DNA from: Flavobacterium album
GTDB taxonomy: Bacteria > Bacteroidota > Bacteroidia > Flavobacteriales > Flavobacteriaceae
Direction: 5' to 3'
DNA: 64,000 nt
Assembly: GCF_003096035.1 (NCBI RefSeq)
Contig: NZ_CP029186.1
Coordinates: 385,001 to 449,000 of the forward strand
Part shown: piece by piece, positions 56,542-64,000 of the stretch
How positions within the stretch are numbered: position 1 is the first letter of the stretch
Layout: each line of letters starts with the position of its first letter
The notes under the pieces: model-generated
Databases searched by the model: none
Told to the model about the DNA's origin: nothing
What the model saw: the letters and a program-made list of their open reading frames with translations, nothing else
Made by a program: the position numbers and the translations under genes

Positions 56542-58524
56542 TTAAAAAAACTGGCTGCGCAGCCTGCTTATTTTGCGTGAAAGGTAATTCACGAGCGTGT
56601 TGTAGTCATTAACAGCCATTAGTATCTCCATATTATCGGCATCGGGGCTTACCTGCATTTTGAGGTCCTGGATCAGTTTGCCCAGCAGCAGCCATCGCAG
56701 GTCGATAATATGCTCATTGGCATACGCGGAAACAGACATGGTTTTATCCTTAACCGGGATCTGCTTTTTCTCTTCCCACTCATGGAGGCTGTATTTCTCA
56801 TCCTGCATAAATATATCGGTCGCCACCGACTGTAGTTCGGGCGGCAGCGTATTCAGGAATGTATCTACCGTAAGCGACTGATGCGCCAGGTAATGGTCGG
56901 TAATCGCCTTGTAGAGCTCCCGGAACACCGGATTGGTGAATTGTATTTCGTCTTCCTGGAGGTTCAGGTAAATGCGTTCATACACCTTATAAGCCTTGCG
57001 TTCGGTATATTCATACTCCTTGCCAAACTTGTCATATTTGATATATACATCCTCAAAATCCTGCTCGGTGCCTCCGTACAACAATAATATCTCAATAATC
57101 CTGCGTTCCAGCCTGTCCAGTATATCTACCCTTTCCTGCTGTACCGAACCGTCATCGGCAACCGGCTTCATAACATTTTCCTTTTGCTCTTCCCTGAATT
57201 TCTTACCTGCATCGGTAATGTCTTTCTGGACGATTTGCGAAAGCGTACTTACCAAAACCTGTTCGGATATATCCATGATGCGGGCTACTTCCTGTACATA
57301 TATTTCCCTTTGTATGCGGTCAGGTATTTTTGAGATGCTGGTTACCATATCCCTGATAAGGCCTGCTTTCTTTACAGGATCGTTCTTGGCTTCGTCCATC
57401 AGCAAGCCTGCCTTGAACTGGATGAAGTCTTTAGCGTTATCATTCAGGTAGGCCACCAACTCATCATGTGGCGTTTTTTTGGCAAAACTGTCGGGATCGT
57501 CACCATCGGGGAAAGTGCAAACCTTTACGTTCATGCCTTCTTCGAGTATCAGGTCGATACCACGTACCGAAGCCCGCAACCCTGCCGCATCGCCATCGAA
57601 AAGCACGGTAATATTTTTGGTAAGGCGGTTGATGAGGCGTATTTGGTCGGGAGTCAATGCCGTACCTGAGGAAGCCACCACGTTCTCAATCCCAGCCTGG
57701 TGGAGTTGGATCACATCGGTATAGCCTTCAACCAAAAAGCAGTTGTCCTGTTTGGCTATGGCCTGCTTAGCATGGAAGATACCGTATAGCACTTTACTTT
57801 TGTGGTAGATATCGCTTTCGGGTGAATTGAGGTATTTGGCAACCTTTTTGTCGTTGCCCAGTATACGCCCGCCAAACCCCAGCACACGGCCCGACATACT
57901 CTGTATTGGAAACATTACACGCCCACGGAAACGGTCGACCGTGCGGCCATCTTCACGGACAATGGTCAGGCCGGTCTTATCCAGATAATCCAGCTTGTAG
58001 CCTTTACCCAAAGCCTCTTTACTGAAAGCATCCCATTCTTCGGGCGAATAGCCCAAGCCGAATTTCTTTATCGTATCGCCTGTAAAGCCGCGCTCCTTGA
58101 AATACGAATAGCCTATCGCCTGCCCCTCATCGGTATTCATGAGGGTGTTATGAAAATACTTCTGCGCAAATTCCGAAACGAGATACATGCTTTCTTTTTC
58201 ATTAGCCTGTTCCTTATCTTCTTCGGTCTGCTCGGTTTCTTCTATCTCAATATTGTATTTTTTCGCAAGGTAGCGAATGGCTTCCGGGTAAGTAAAATGC
58301 TCATGTTCCATGAGGAAGGCAACGGCGTTGCCTCCTTTACCCGAACTAAAATCTTTCCATATCTGCTTTACCGGCGACACCATAAATGATGGCGACTTCT
58401 CGTTGCTGAACGGGCTGAGCCCCTTAAGGTTGCTGCCCGCACGCTTCAGGTTAACGAAATCGCCGATCACCTCCTCTACGCGGGCGGTTTCAAAAACGGT
58501 ATCTATGGTGTTTTTGGATATCAA
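56542..58524 (-). CDS. dnaG: DNA primase DnaG, zinc ligands missing
   Basis: 660 residues. The N-terminal domain has LKRAGSNLKGLSPFSNEKSPSF, where E. coli has a CPFHNEKTPSF zinc site, and IWKDFSSGKGGNAVAFLM where the CFGCG pair should be. All four Cys/His ligands are replaced. The catalytic core is normal: RFRGRVMFPI, TOPRIM NCFLVEGYTDVIQLHQAG and LFDGDAAG. The C-terminal DnaB-binding region is about 440-660. It makes RNA primers for replication. I believe the zinc-less form occurs in related flavobacteria, so it need not be a mutation. A TATCTTTG box at 58639-58632 may be its -7. Confidence 0.94.
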   Translation of the reverse strand: MISKNTIDTVFETARVEEVIGDFVNLKRAGSNLKGLSPFSNEKSPSFMVSPVKQIWKDFSSGKGGNAVAFLMEHEHFTYPEAIRYLAKKYNIEIEETEQTEEDKEQANEKESMYLVSEFAQKYFHNTLMNTDEGQAIGYSYFKERGFTGDTIKKFGLGYSPEEWDAFSKEALGKGYKLDYLDKTGLTIVREDGRTVDRFRGRVMFPIQSMSGRVLGFGGRILGNDKKVAKYLNSPESDIYHKSKVLYGIFHAKQAIAKQDNCFLVEGYTDVIQLHQAGIENVVASSGTALTPDQIRLINRLTKNITVLFDGDAAGLRASVRGIDLILEEGMNVKVCTFPDGDDPDSFAKKTPHDELVAYLNDNAKDFIQFKAGLLMDEAKNDPVKKAGLIRDMVTSISKIPDRIQREIYVQEVARIMDISEQVLVSTLSQIVQKDITDAGKKFREEQKENVMKPVADDGSVQQERVDILDRLERRIIEILLLYGGTEQDFEDVYIKYDKFGKEYEYTERKAYKVYERIYLNLQEDEIQFTNPVFRELYKAITDHYLAHQSLTVDTFLNTLPPELQSVATDIFMQDEKYSLHEWEEKKQIPVKDKTMSVSAYANEHIIDLRWLLLGKLIQDLKMQVSPDADNMEILMAVNDYNTLVNYLSRKISRLRSQFF

Positions 58525-58698
58525 TCTTCGTTCAGTTGCAATGTTACAAAGCCGCTAAGTTACAAAGTTTTTGCGCCAATGCCAGCCTTACCATTTTCTA
58601 TTTAGCAATCAAATGTATCCGTGATTGTTACCAAAGATATATAACAATCAAGGCTTATCTAAATGTACAATAATACAAAATCAGGTAGGAATTGTATT

Positions 58699-59358
58699 TT
58701 ACTTTGCGATAAGAAAATCTTTAAGATAATACGGCTCGAAGTAAGCCACATCTACAAAGTCCTGGTTTTGATATTTACCAAAAGATACCGCCGCCATTTC
58801 TGCCGAAGAAGGATAGATAATATCGTCGTGGTATATAAAGCGAGGATTGCTTAGCATCTCGCGGCATTTGGCCGCACCATCTCCCAGCAGGTGTATTTGG
58901 CCGGAAGTTTCTTCGAAAGAGGTTTCTGTAATGATTTCCGCTCTGGTTTCACGCAGCTTTTGGTAATTGCTGTCAAAAATAGCGGTGTAGGCTTCCATGC
59001 GGCGCGCATCGATCAGGGGGATGATAACGCCTTCCTGCACCTGTATCTTCCTTGCAAGCACTTCGAGGGTGTCAATAGCGATCAGGGGGATAGACAGGGC
59101 ATAGCAAAGGCCTTTCGCTGCCGAAACACCAATGCGCAGGCCGGTATAAGAGCCCGGACCCATACTTACAGCCACAGCATCCAACGCTTTGAAGGTAATG
59201 CCTGCTTCTTTCAAAGCTTCTTCTATAAATACATGGAGCTTTTCAGCATGTGCATACCCTTCGCCAGCGTATTCTAAAAGCGATACAACAGCACCGTCTT
59301 TGGCAATACAAACCGAGCAGTTTTTGGTAGCTGTTTCAATATTTAATATAAAACCCAT
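58699..59358 (-). CDS. tsaB: tRNA threonylcarbamoyladenosine biosynthesis protein TsaB
   Basis: 219 residues, ASKHA fold. MGFILNIETATKNCSVCIAKDG, HAEKLHVFIEEAL and VAVSMGPGSYTGLRIGVSAAKGLCYALSIPLIAIDTLE are the TsaB signature. It scaffolds TsaD in making t6A37 in ANN-decoding tRNAs. It follows the HlyD-type gene by 4 bp, so it seems to be cotranscribed with an efflux pair, an arrangement with no evident functional logic. Confidence 0.92.
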   Translation of the reverse strand: MGFILNIETATKNCSVCIAKDGAVVSLLEYAGEGYAHAEKLHVFIEEALKEAGITFKALDAVAVSMGPGSYTGLRIGVSAAKGLCYALSIPLIAIDTLEVLARKIQVQEGVIIPLIDARRMEAYTAIFDSNYQKLRETRAEIITETSFEETSGQIHLLGDGAAKCREMLSNPRFIYHDDIIYPSSAEMAAVSFGKYQNQDFVDVAYFEPYYLKDFLIAK

Positions 59359-59362
59359 TTCC

Positions 59363-60661
59363 TTATTTCGCGTCTTTCTCTTTAGGTTTCGTTTTTACCT
59401 TATCGTTCGGGTTGAGGTCTTTAGTTACGGTAGCATACGGACCTGTAATTACTTCGTCCCCTTTTTTAAGGCCGCTTAGTATCTCGATATTGGTGTCGTC
59501 CTGTATACCTGTGGTTATTGGCCTTAGTACCGCCTTATCGCCCACCTTTACATACACGCACTCGTATTTTTTCTCAACAACGCCTGTTTTCTGTTCTTTT
59601 TCTTTTTCTTCAAGCTCTTTCACCACATCTTTCTTAACTGCGGTTGTGTCAGATTTTACCACAACAGAGCTGATTGGCACTGCCAGGATATTCTCTTTCC
59701 TTTCGGTAATGATATCTACAGTTGCCGTCATGCCCGGCCTGAATGGTGAATAATTGGACGGCTTGCCTTTCGTCATATCTTCATACGACTCTTTCAGTAT
59801 CCTTACTTTCACCTTAAAGTTGGTTACCTGGTCGGCAGTAAGCTCGCTGCTTGCCGAGTTGGATATGCTGGTCACCACGCCCTTGAATTTCTTTTTCAAA
59901 TAAGCATCCACTTCGATGTTGGCTTCATCGCCAATCTCTATCTTTACGATGTCGTTCTCATTCACATCCACTTCCACCTCCATATTATTGAGGTTGGCTA
60001 CCCGCATGATCTCGGTACCGGTCATCTGCTGTGTTCCAACAACGCGCTCACCCAGTTCCGCATCCAGTTTGGAGATCGTACCGTCAACCGGCGCATATAT
60101 GGTAGTCCTGTTCAGGTTGTCCCTTGCTTCGGTAACGGTAGCGCCGGCGCTCTGTACATTATAGTAAGCCGACTGTTTTGATGCCTGTGCCACTTCGTAG
60201 GCCGACACCACTTTGTCCCATTCCGATTTGGATATTACCCCTTTATCAAAAAGGCGCTTATTACGGTCGTAATTAGCCTTTGCTTCTTTTAGCTGCGCTT
60301 CGGTCTGGCTCAGCCCTGCCTTTGCGGTAGAGAGTGATGCCGAACTCCTGCTTACACCCGATTCATAAAGGTCGGGGTTGATGCGCACCAGCAGGTCGCC
60401 TTTTTTGATAGCCTGTCCTTCTTTAATAGGAAGCTCAATGATTTCCCCGGAAACTTCGGAGGATATTTTCACTTCAACTTCCGGCTGTACTTTGCCCGTA
60501 GCCGAAACGGTCTCGGTCAATGTTATCTGTTTCACAACTGCAGTCTCTACTTCCTTGCCTTCATCTTTAGCGCCAATCGTGCCGGTCGACTTCAGCACAA
60601 GGAGCAAAACAACTAAAAGCACAACACCGCCTAATAAATAATAAATCGTTCTTTTTGACAT
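59363..60661 (-). CDS. Periplasmic adaptor subunit of an efflux pump (HlyD/MacA type)
   Basis: 432 residues. One N-terminal span (about 6-24). A barrel-sandwich hybrid half (SATGKVQPEVEVKISSEVSGEIIELPIKEGQAIKKGDLLVRINPDLY), an alpha-helical hairpin (about 100-165), a second lipoyl half (TIYAPVDGTISKLDAELGERV) and a beta-barrel and membrane-proximal part follow. It links an inner-membrane pump to the TolC-type channel coded 6 bp upstream. The inner-membrane partner (RND or MacB-type) is not in the window. Confidence 0.88.
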   Translation of the reverse strand: MSKRTIYYLLGGVVLLVVLLLVLKSTGTIGAKDEGKEVETAVVKQITLTETVSATGKVQPEVEVKISSEVSGEIIELPIKEGQAIKKGDLLVRINPDLYESGVSRSSASLSTAKAGLSQTEAQLKEAKANYDRNKRLFDKGVISKSEWDKVVSAYEVAQASKQSAYYNVQSAGATVTEARDNLNRTTIYAPVDGTISKLDAELGERVVGTQQMTGTEIMRVANLNNMEVEVDVNENDIVKIEIGDEANIEVDAYLKKKFKGVVTSISNSASSELTADQVTNFKVKVRILKESYEDMTKGKPSNYSPFRPGMTATVDIITERKENILAVPISSVVVKSDTTAVKKDVVKELEEKEKEQKTGVVEKKYECVYVKVGDKAVLRPITTGIQDDTNIEILSGLKKGDEVITGPYATVTKDLNPNDKVKTKPKEKDAK

Positions 60662-60667
60662 AGTTCT

Positions 60668-62116
60668 TTATTTTTGTGAAATTTGAGAGATCGGTATCCC
60701 AAAGTAGAATTCCAGTATCTTGATCCTGAATATATAATCGTATTTTGTACGCAATACTTCCGACTGCGCATTTACAGAAAGCGTCTGTGCCTGGTTAAGG
60801 TCGAATACATTGATAAGCCCTACCTCATAGCGTTCCTGTGCGTACGTGAGTGCCTCTGTCCTTGCTTCGGCAGCAGACACAGCAGCATCATAGGCTTTCA
60901 GTGCGCCCTGGGCATCGGTGTAGGCCGTGTAAACGTTCCTTTCAAGGTCGAGCTCGCGCTGCTCCAGTGTTATCTGCGAACGCTCCAGTTCCACCTTAGT
61001 GCGCTCTACATTGTTTCTTACGGCAAACCCATTAAAGATAGGGACATTTACACCAACCCCAAACGAGTGCCCTTTGTTATTGTCAAACTGATCGAGGATA
61101 GGCAAGTACCTGCCCAAGATCGGCTGGTAATTATTCTGAAGCACCAGTTGGTTCGTGCCATCTACAAATCCGACTACCGATGTGGGCTGGGTGGTACTTT
61201 GCGCAAAGCCCACAATCCTGTCGGAATAAGCAGCCCTTGTGGTCAGGCTGTAAAACCCGCTTATTACCGGCTGGTATGCGCCTTTTGCAATTTTCACATC
61301 CTTTTCGGCCACCTCTACATTGGTCCTGGCGATCTTCAGTTCTGTCCGCTGCTCTTTGGCCTTGTTGTAAATTGTCGCCGGCTGCTCGAGCAGTATCGGC
61401 TCATCCTTTACATCATAATTACCATCTTCGGTGTCAAAATTCTGGAAGTCTTCCAACTGCATCAATTGCGCCAGGCTTAGCTTAGAGATCAGGAGCGCAT
61501 TTTCGGCAGCTATCTTTTTCTGATTGTCCGCAGCTACGGTAGCCTTAACGTCGAGCAGGTCGCCACGCGGTACTGCACCGCCTTCTACCAATTCCCCTAC
61601 CCTTTGCATCTGCCTGGTGTCAAAAGCCAGCTGCTGTTCCTGCACCTTTAGGTTCTCTTTGTTAAAAAGCACCTGCAGGTAGGCATTGGCTACATTCAGC
61701 GCCACATCTTCCTGCATTTTTACGGTTTGGTATTGTGCCGAGATAGCCGCAAGATTTGCCCTTCGCAACCGGTTCTGGTTCTGTAGGCCGTTGTAGATGT
61801 CCACGCCCATGTTCAGCCCGACAGAGGTAAACTGTGTGGTCTGGTTTTCTAAAAGGCCGGTGGTGATGTTCTGGTTAAGACCAATATTCCAGGAATGAGA
61901 GCCCTGTATCTGTGCCGTGGGCAGGAAAGCGCTTTTTGCATCTTTCCTTGAAACGTTTGCCAGCCGCGCATCAAGTTCGGTCAGCTTTATGGAAATGTTA
62001 TTTTTCAGTGCATATTCAACACACTCCTGCAATGTCCATTTTTTTGCCTGGCCATAAGCATCGTCAGCAAACAGGGCAAAAACAAATAAAAATGCGGCGT
62101 AAAACTTGCTTTTCAT
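60668..62116 (-). CDS. TolC-family outer-membrane efflux protein
   Basis: 482 residues with a signal peptide ending AYGQA. The start of the mature part, KWTLQECVEYALKNNISIKLTELDARLANVSRKDAKSAFLPTAQIQGSHSWNIG, is typical for OEP proteins. Two repeat halves of helical hairpins (about 45-230 and 260-470) match the trimeric channel-tunnel fold. It is first of the tolC-hlyD-tsaB unit. A TAAATTTG box at 62146-62139 on the minus strand may be its -7. Confidence 0.88.
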   Translation of the reverse strand: MKSKFYAAFLFVFALFADDAYGQAKKWTLQECVEYALKNNISIKLTELDARLANVSRKDAKSAFLPTAQIQGSHSWNIGLNQNITTGLLENQTTQFTSVGLNMGVDIYNGLQNQNRLRRANLAAISAQYQTVKMQEDVALNVANAYLQVLFNKENLKVQEQQLAFDTRQMQRVGELVEGGAVPRGDLLDVKATVAADNQKKIAAENALLISKLSLAQLMQLEDFQNFDTEDGNYDVKDEPILLEQPATIYNKAKEQRTELKIARTNVEVAEKDVKIAKGAYQPVISGFYSLTTRAAYSDRIVGFAQSTTQPTSVVGFVDGTNQLVLQNNYQPILGRYLPILDQFDNNKGHSFGVGVNVPIFNGFAVRNNVERTKVELERSQITLEQRELDLERNVYTAYTDAQGALKAYDAAVSAAEARTEALTYAQERYEVGLINVFDLNQAQTLSVNAQSEVLRTKYDYIFRIKILEFYFGIPISQISQK

Positions 62117-62224
62117 AGGCTGTGTTGAGAATAGTTTACAAATTTATCAAAATATATAACGCAGGCACCCGCCAGATATTTTTATTAGACGCTTTGATGT
62201 TAAAATTGTTACGGAAAATAATAC

Positions 62225-62232
62225 TAATTTTG
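62225..62232 (+). promoter_or_regulatory. -7 box of the DUF4403 gene
   Basis: TAATTTTG, exact TAnnTTTG. TTG at 62206-62208 gives a short spacing of 16 bp. It predicts a start near 62238, between the upstream in-frame ATG (62122) and the chosen one (62257). Confidence 0.5.
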
Positions 62233-62256
62233 CGGCAAATTTACAATATCATCACC

Positions 62257-63651
62257 ATGAGAGCATTACTATTTGCTACATTATTTTCTTTCACCCTGCT
62301 ATTATCCGGGTGCGCCACTACCAAAAAGATCGAAGCACTGAAGCCGGAGCCGGGAAATACGACCGATGTTGTGTACCAGTCGGCCACATCCTTCATCAAC
62401 CTTCCTGTGAGCATCAGCATAGCCGATGTGGAAACGCAGGCTAACAAACTAATGACCGGGCTCGTGTATGAAGACAATAATATTGAAGACGATAAGATTG
62501 CCATGAAAGTGTGGAAAACCGCACCCATAAAATTCTCTGAACAAAAAGGCAAACTGCAGTCGGTTATCCCGATCAAGGTGACCGCCAATGTAAAATACGG
62601 CACCTCTGCCCTTGGGATGGACCTGTATGATACCCGCGAAGTAAACATGGATGCTATTATAACTTTCAGCAGCAAAATAGGACTTTCTAACTGGAAAATG
62701 ACCACCACCACTACTATCGAATCACTCGAGTGGAAAGAAAGCCCTACTGTTACCATTGCGGGGAAAAAGGTAGCCATCACTTACCTTATCAATCCTGCCT
62801 TAAAATTGTTCAAATCGAAGATTGAATCAGAGCTGGACAAATCAATTTCGAAAGTAACCGATTTCAAACCGCAGGTACTGGCTGCACTTGAAAAACTGAA
62901 CACTCCTTACCTTACAAGCGAGCAGTATGAAACATGGTTCACTCTTAACCCCGTTGAGCTGTATGTGACCGATGCGGTGCTGTCTAAAAAACAGATCACA
63001 ATGAACATGGGGCTGAAATGCACTATGGAAACCCGAGTGGGCCAGCAGCCTAAAAAGACGTTCAAGAAGGAGAATGTTGTACTGAAGGCGGTTTCATCTA
63101 TGCCTGATAAAATTGACGTGGTTGTGGCTGCGGTTTCTACTTATGAAAGCGCTTCTAAAGTAATTACCAAAAACTTCCAGGGGCAGGAATTTGGCGAAGG
63201 CAAAAGAAAAGTGACCGTACAGAAGGTAGACCTTTGGAGCAAGGACGGCAAAATGATCATCGCGCTGGATATGACCGGAAGCATCAACGGTACTATTTAC
63301 CTGACAGGATACCCTAACTACAATGCGGTGACTAAAGAGATCTATTTCGACCAGATGGACTATGTACTGAATACAAAAAGCATCCTGATGAAAACCGCCA
63401 ACTGGCTTGCCGAAGGTTTTATCCTGAAAAAGATACAGGAAAACTGCCGCTACTCGATCAAGCAAAACCTTGAGGACGGCAAGAAGAACCTCCTGCCTTA
63501 CGTTACCAACTACTCACCGATACCGGGAGTATTCGTAAACGGTACGCTTAATGATTTTGAATTTGACAAAGTGGAGCTTACCAATAATGCGATCATTGCA
63601 TTTATAAAAGGCTCGGGTAAAATGGATTTGAAGATCGATGGGATGAAGTAA
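62257..63651 (+). CDS. DUF4403-family lipoprotein
   Basis: 464 residues from the ATG at 62257 (MRALLFATLFSFTLLLSGC, Cys19 lipobox). A reading from 62122 adds 45 residues with no signal-peptide logic. The body has the DUF4403 pattern: SATSFINLPVSISIADVETQANKLMTGLVYED, KVWKTAPIKFSEQKGKLQSVIPIKVTANVKYG, and long beta-rich repeats to NDFEFDKVELTNNAIIAFIKGSGKMDLKI. The fold suggests tubular lipid-binding (TULIP-like) modules, but I am not certain. Function unknown. Confidence 0.8.
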   Translation: MRALLFATLFSFTLLLSGCATTKKIEALKPEPGNTTDVVYQSATSFINLPVSISIADVETQANKLMTGLVYEDNNIEDDKIAMKVWKTAPIKFSEQKGKLQSVIPIKVTANVKYGTSALGMDLYDTREVNMDAIITFSSKIGLSNWKMTTTTTIESLEWKESPTVTIAGKKVAITYLINPALKLFKSKIESELDKSISKVTDFKPQVLAALEKLNTPYLTSEQYETWFTLNPVELYVTDAVLSKKQITMNMGLKCTMETRVGQQPKKTFKKENVVLKAVSSMPDKIDVVVAAVSTYESASKVITKNFQGQEFGEGKRKVTVQKVDLWSKDGKMIIALDMTGSINGTIYLTGYPNYNAVTKEIYFDQMDYVLNTKSILMKTANWLAEGFILKKIQENCRYSIKQNLEDGKKNLLPYVTNYSPIPGVFVNGTLNDFEFDKVELTNNAIIAFIKGSGKMDLKIDGMK

Positions 63652-63669
63652 TTTTAGTTTTCAGTTAGA

Positions 63670-63711
63670 GGAACGCGGATGACACGGATTTGGGCGGATT
63701 GACGCGAATTT
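63670..63711. repeat. GCGGATGACACGGATTT interspersed repeat, copy 2
   Basis: GGAACGCGGATGACACGGAT, then TTGGGCGGATTGACGCGAATT. Shares its core with 56503-56531. Placed just after the DUF4403 stop. The remainder of 63652-63878 shows only the terminator below. Confidence 0.5.
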
Positions 63712-63799
63712 TCCCCCGCTGGCCGTAATTGCAGGCACGAAACCATCTTCAAGGTTTGCCATCAACAAATACCGGAAGAAAGATCATACACCATAACAT

Positions 63800-63829
63800 A
63801 AACAGCCGTACTGAGAAGCACGGCTGTTT
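63800..63829. terminator. Terminator, probably bidirectional
   Basis: AAACAGCCGT pairs perfectly with ACGGCTGTTT around ACTGAGAAGC, followed by TGTTTATTT. It lies between the DUF4403 gene and the converging partial gene at the right edge. Confidence 0.7.
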
Positions 63830-63878
63830 TGTTTATTTAATTGAATGTTTTGACTGAAACTGAGACTGCGACTGAAAA

Positions 63879-64000
63879 CTAAGCCTCTGCTTTTTTCTTT
63901 TTCCTAAGCCTGTATACAGCATAGCCTACAAGGGCAACAAGCAGGTAAGGGAGCACCATGAGGTAGACGATACCATCATTAACCGATTCGGCTTTAATGC
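63879..64000 (-). CDS. C-terminal end of a membrane protein (partial)
   Basis: The minus strand reads from the right edge to a TAG at 63881-63879: IKAESVNDGIVYLMVLPYLL, then VALVGYAVYRLRKKKKAEA. One hydrophobic span followed by a basic tail suggests an inner-membrane protein with a cytoplasmic C-terminus. Only 39 residues are visible and the family cannot be named. Confidence 0.55.
   Translation of the reverse strand, partial: IKAESVNDGIVYLMVLPYLLVALVGYAVYRLRKKKKAEA

Noticed and set aside
62122..62256. Upstream start for the DUF4403 lipoprotein
   Set aside because: It would bury the lipoprotein signal peptide 45 residues into the protein and lies upstream of the TAATTTTG promoter box.

Overview
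The window is a stretch of chromosome from a Gram-negative gliding-type Bacteroidetes, most probably Flavobacterium or a close relative in Flavobacteriaceae. The evidence is the 16S rRNA at the left edge, the gldB-gldC pair beside nadE, a TonB-ExbB-ExbD-ExbD operon of the flavobacterial type, a kynurenine 3-monooxygenase, the absence of clear Shine-Dalgarno sequences, and promoters of the Bacteroidetes form (TTG, about 19 bp, TAnnTTTG) in front of many genes. No phage, insertion sequence with a transposase, or CRISPR array is visible.

Layout. 1-1395 is the 5' part of a 16S rRNA gene on the minus strand, preceded by three tandem promoters. 2.3-8.0 kb carries an FtsX-type permease, a NamZ muramidase, small proteins, a VOC protein, a cysteine-cluster protein, a methyltransferase and queE. 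8.06-14.64 kb is one minus-strand operon for proton-motive-force transduction: exbB, two exbD, a tonB, a small membrane protein, a second anchorless TonB-domain protein, a PstS-like lipoprotein and a TPR protein. 15.0-21.5 kb holds metabolic and envelope genes: DMT, cupin, kynurenine monooxygenase, PAP2 phosphatase, hyaluronan-synthase-like glycosyltransferase and amine oxidase. 21.6-30.2 kb is the most interesting block: an OmpR-type two-component system, an outer-membrane barrel, an LTA-synthase-family transferase, a diacylglycerol kinase and a second PAP2 phosphatase. 30.3-34.1 kb has a RibD-like reductase, an orphan PAS kinase, a tRNA-Arg with tandem repeats, and yqeY. 34.2-50.2 kb is a full dcw cluster (mraZ-rsmH-ftsL-ftsI-murE-mraY-murD-ftsW-murG-murC-ftsQ-ftsA-ftsZ) read leftward from one promoter with MraZ-type boxes to one strong terminator. 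50.6-64 kb contains a hydrolase, engB, GNAT, gldC, gldB, nadE, a NarL-type regulator, dnaG, tsaB, a HlyD/TolC efflux pair and a DUF4403 lipoprotein.

Main candidate for something new. Four transcription starts in the 21.7-29.5 kb block (regulator, outer-membrane barrel, LTA synthase, PAP2) carry the same pair of 11-bp direct repeats, each placed exactly 5 bp before a poor -7 box. I infer a self-regulated regulon in which the two-component system switches on an envelope-modification module: a phosphoglycerol-type transferase, recycling of the diacylglycerol it releases, and a lipid phosphatase. The logic resembles PmrAB/EptA/DgkA of enterobacteria but the parts differ. The regulator-to-kinase part of this block is bracketed by two inverted copies of a ~145-bp palindromic MITE-like element.

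The window is also rich in short intergenic repeat families: GC-rich hairpins (three inside the dcw cluster), CACATAG/CACAGAG elements, a GCGGATGACACGG family, and a tRNA-linked tandem array at 33.2-33.5 kb.
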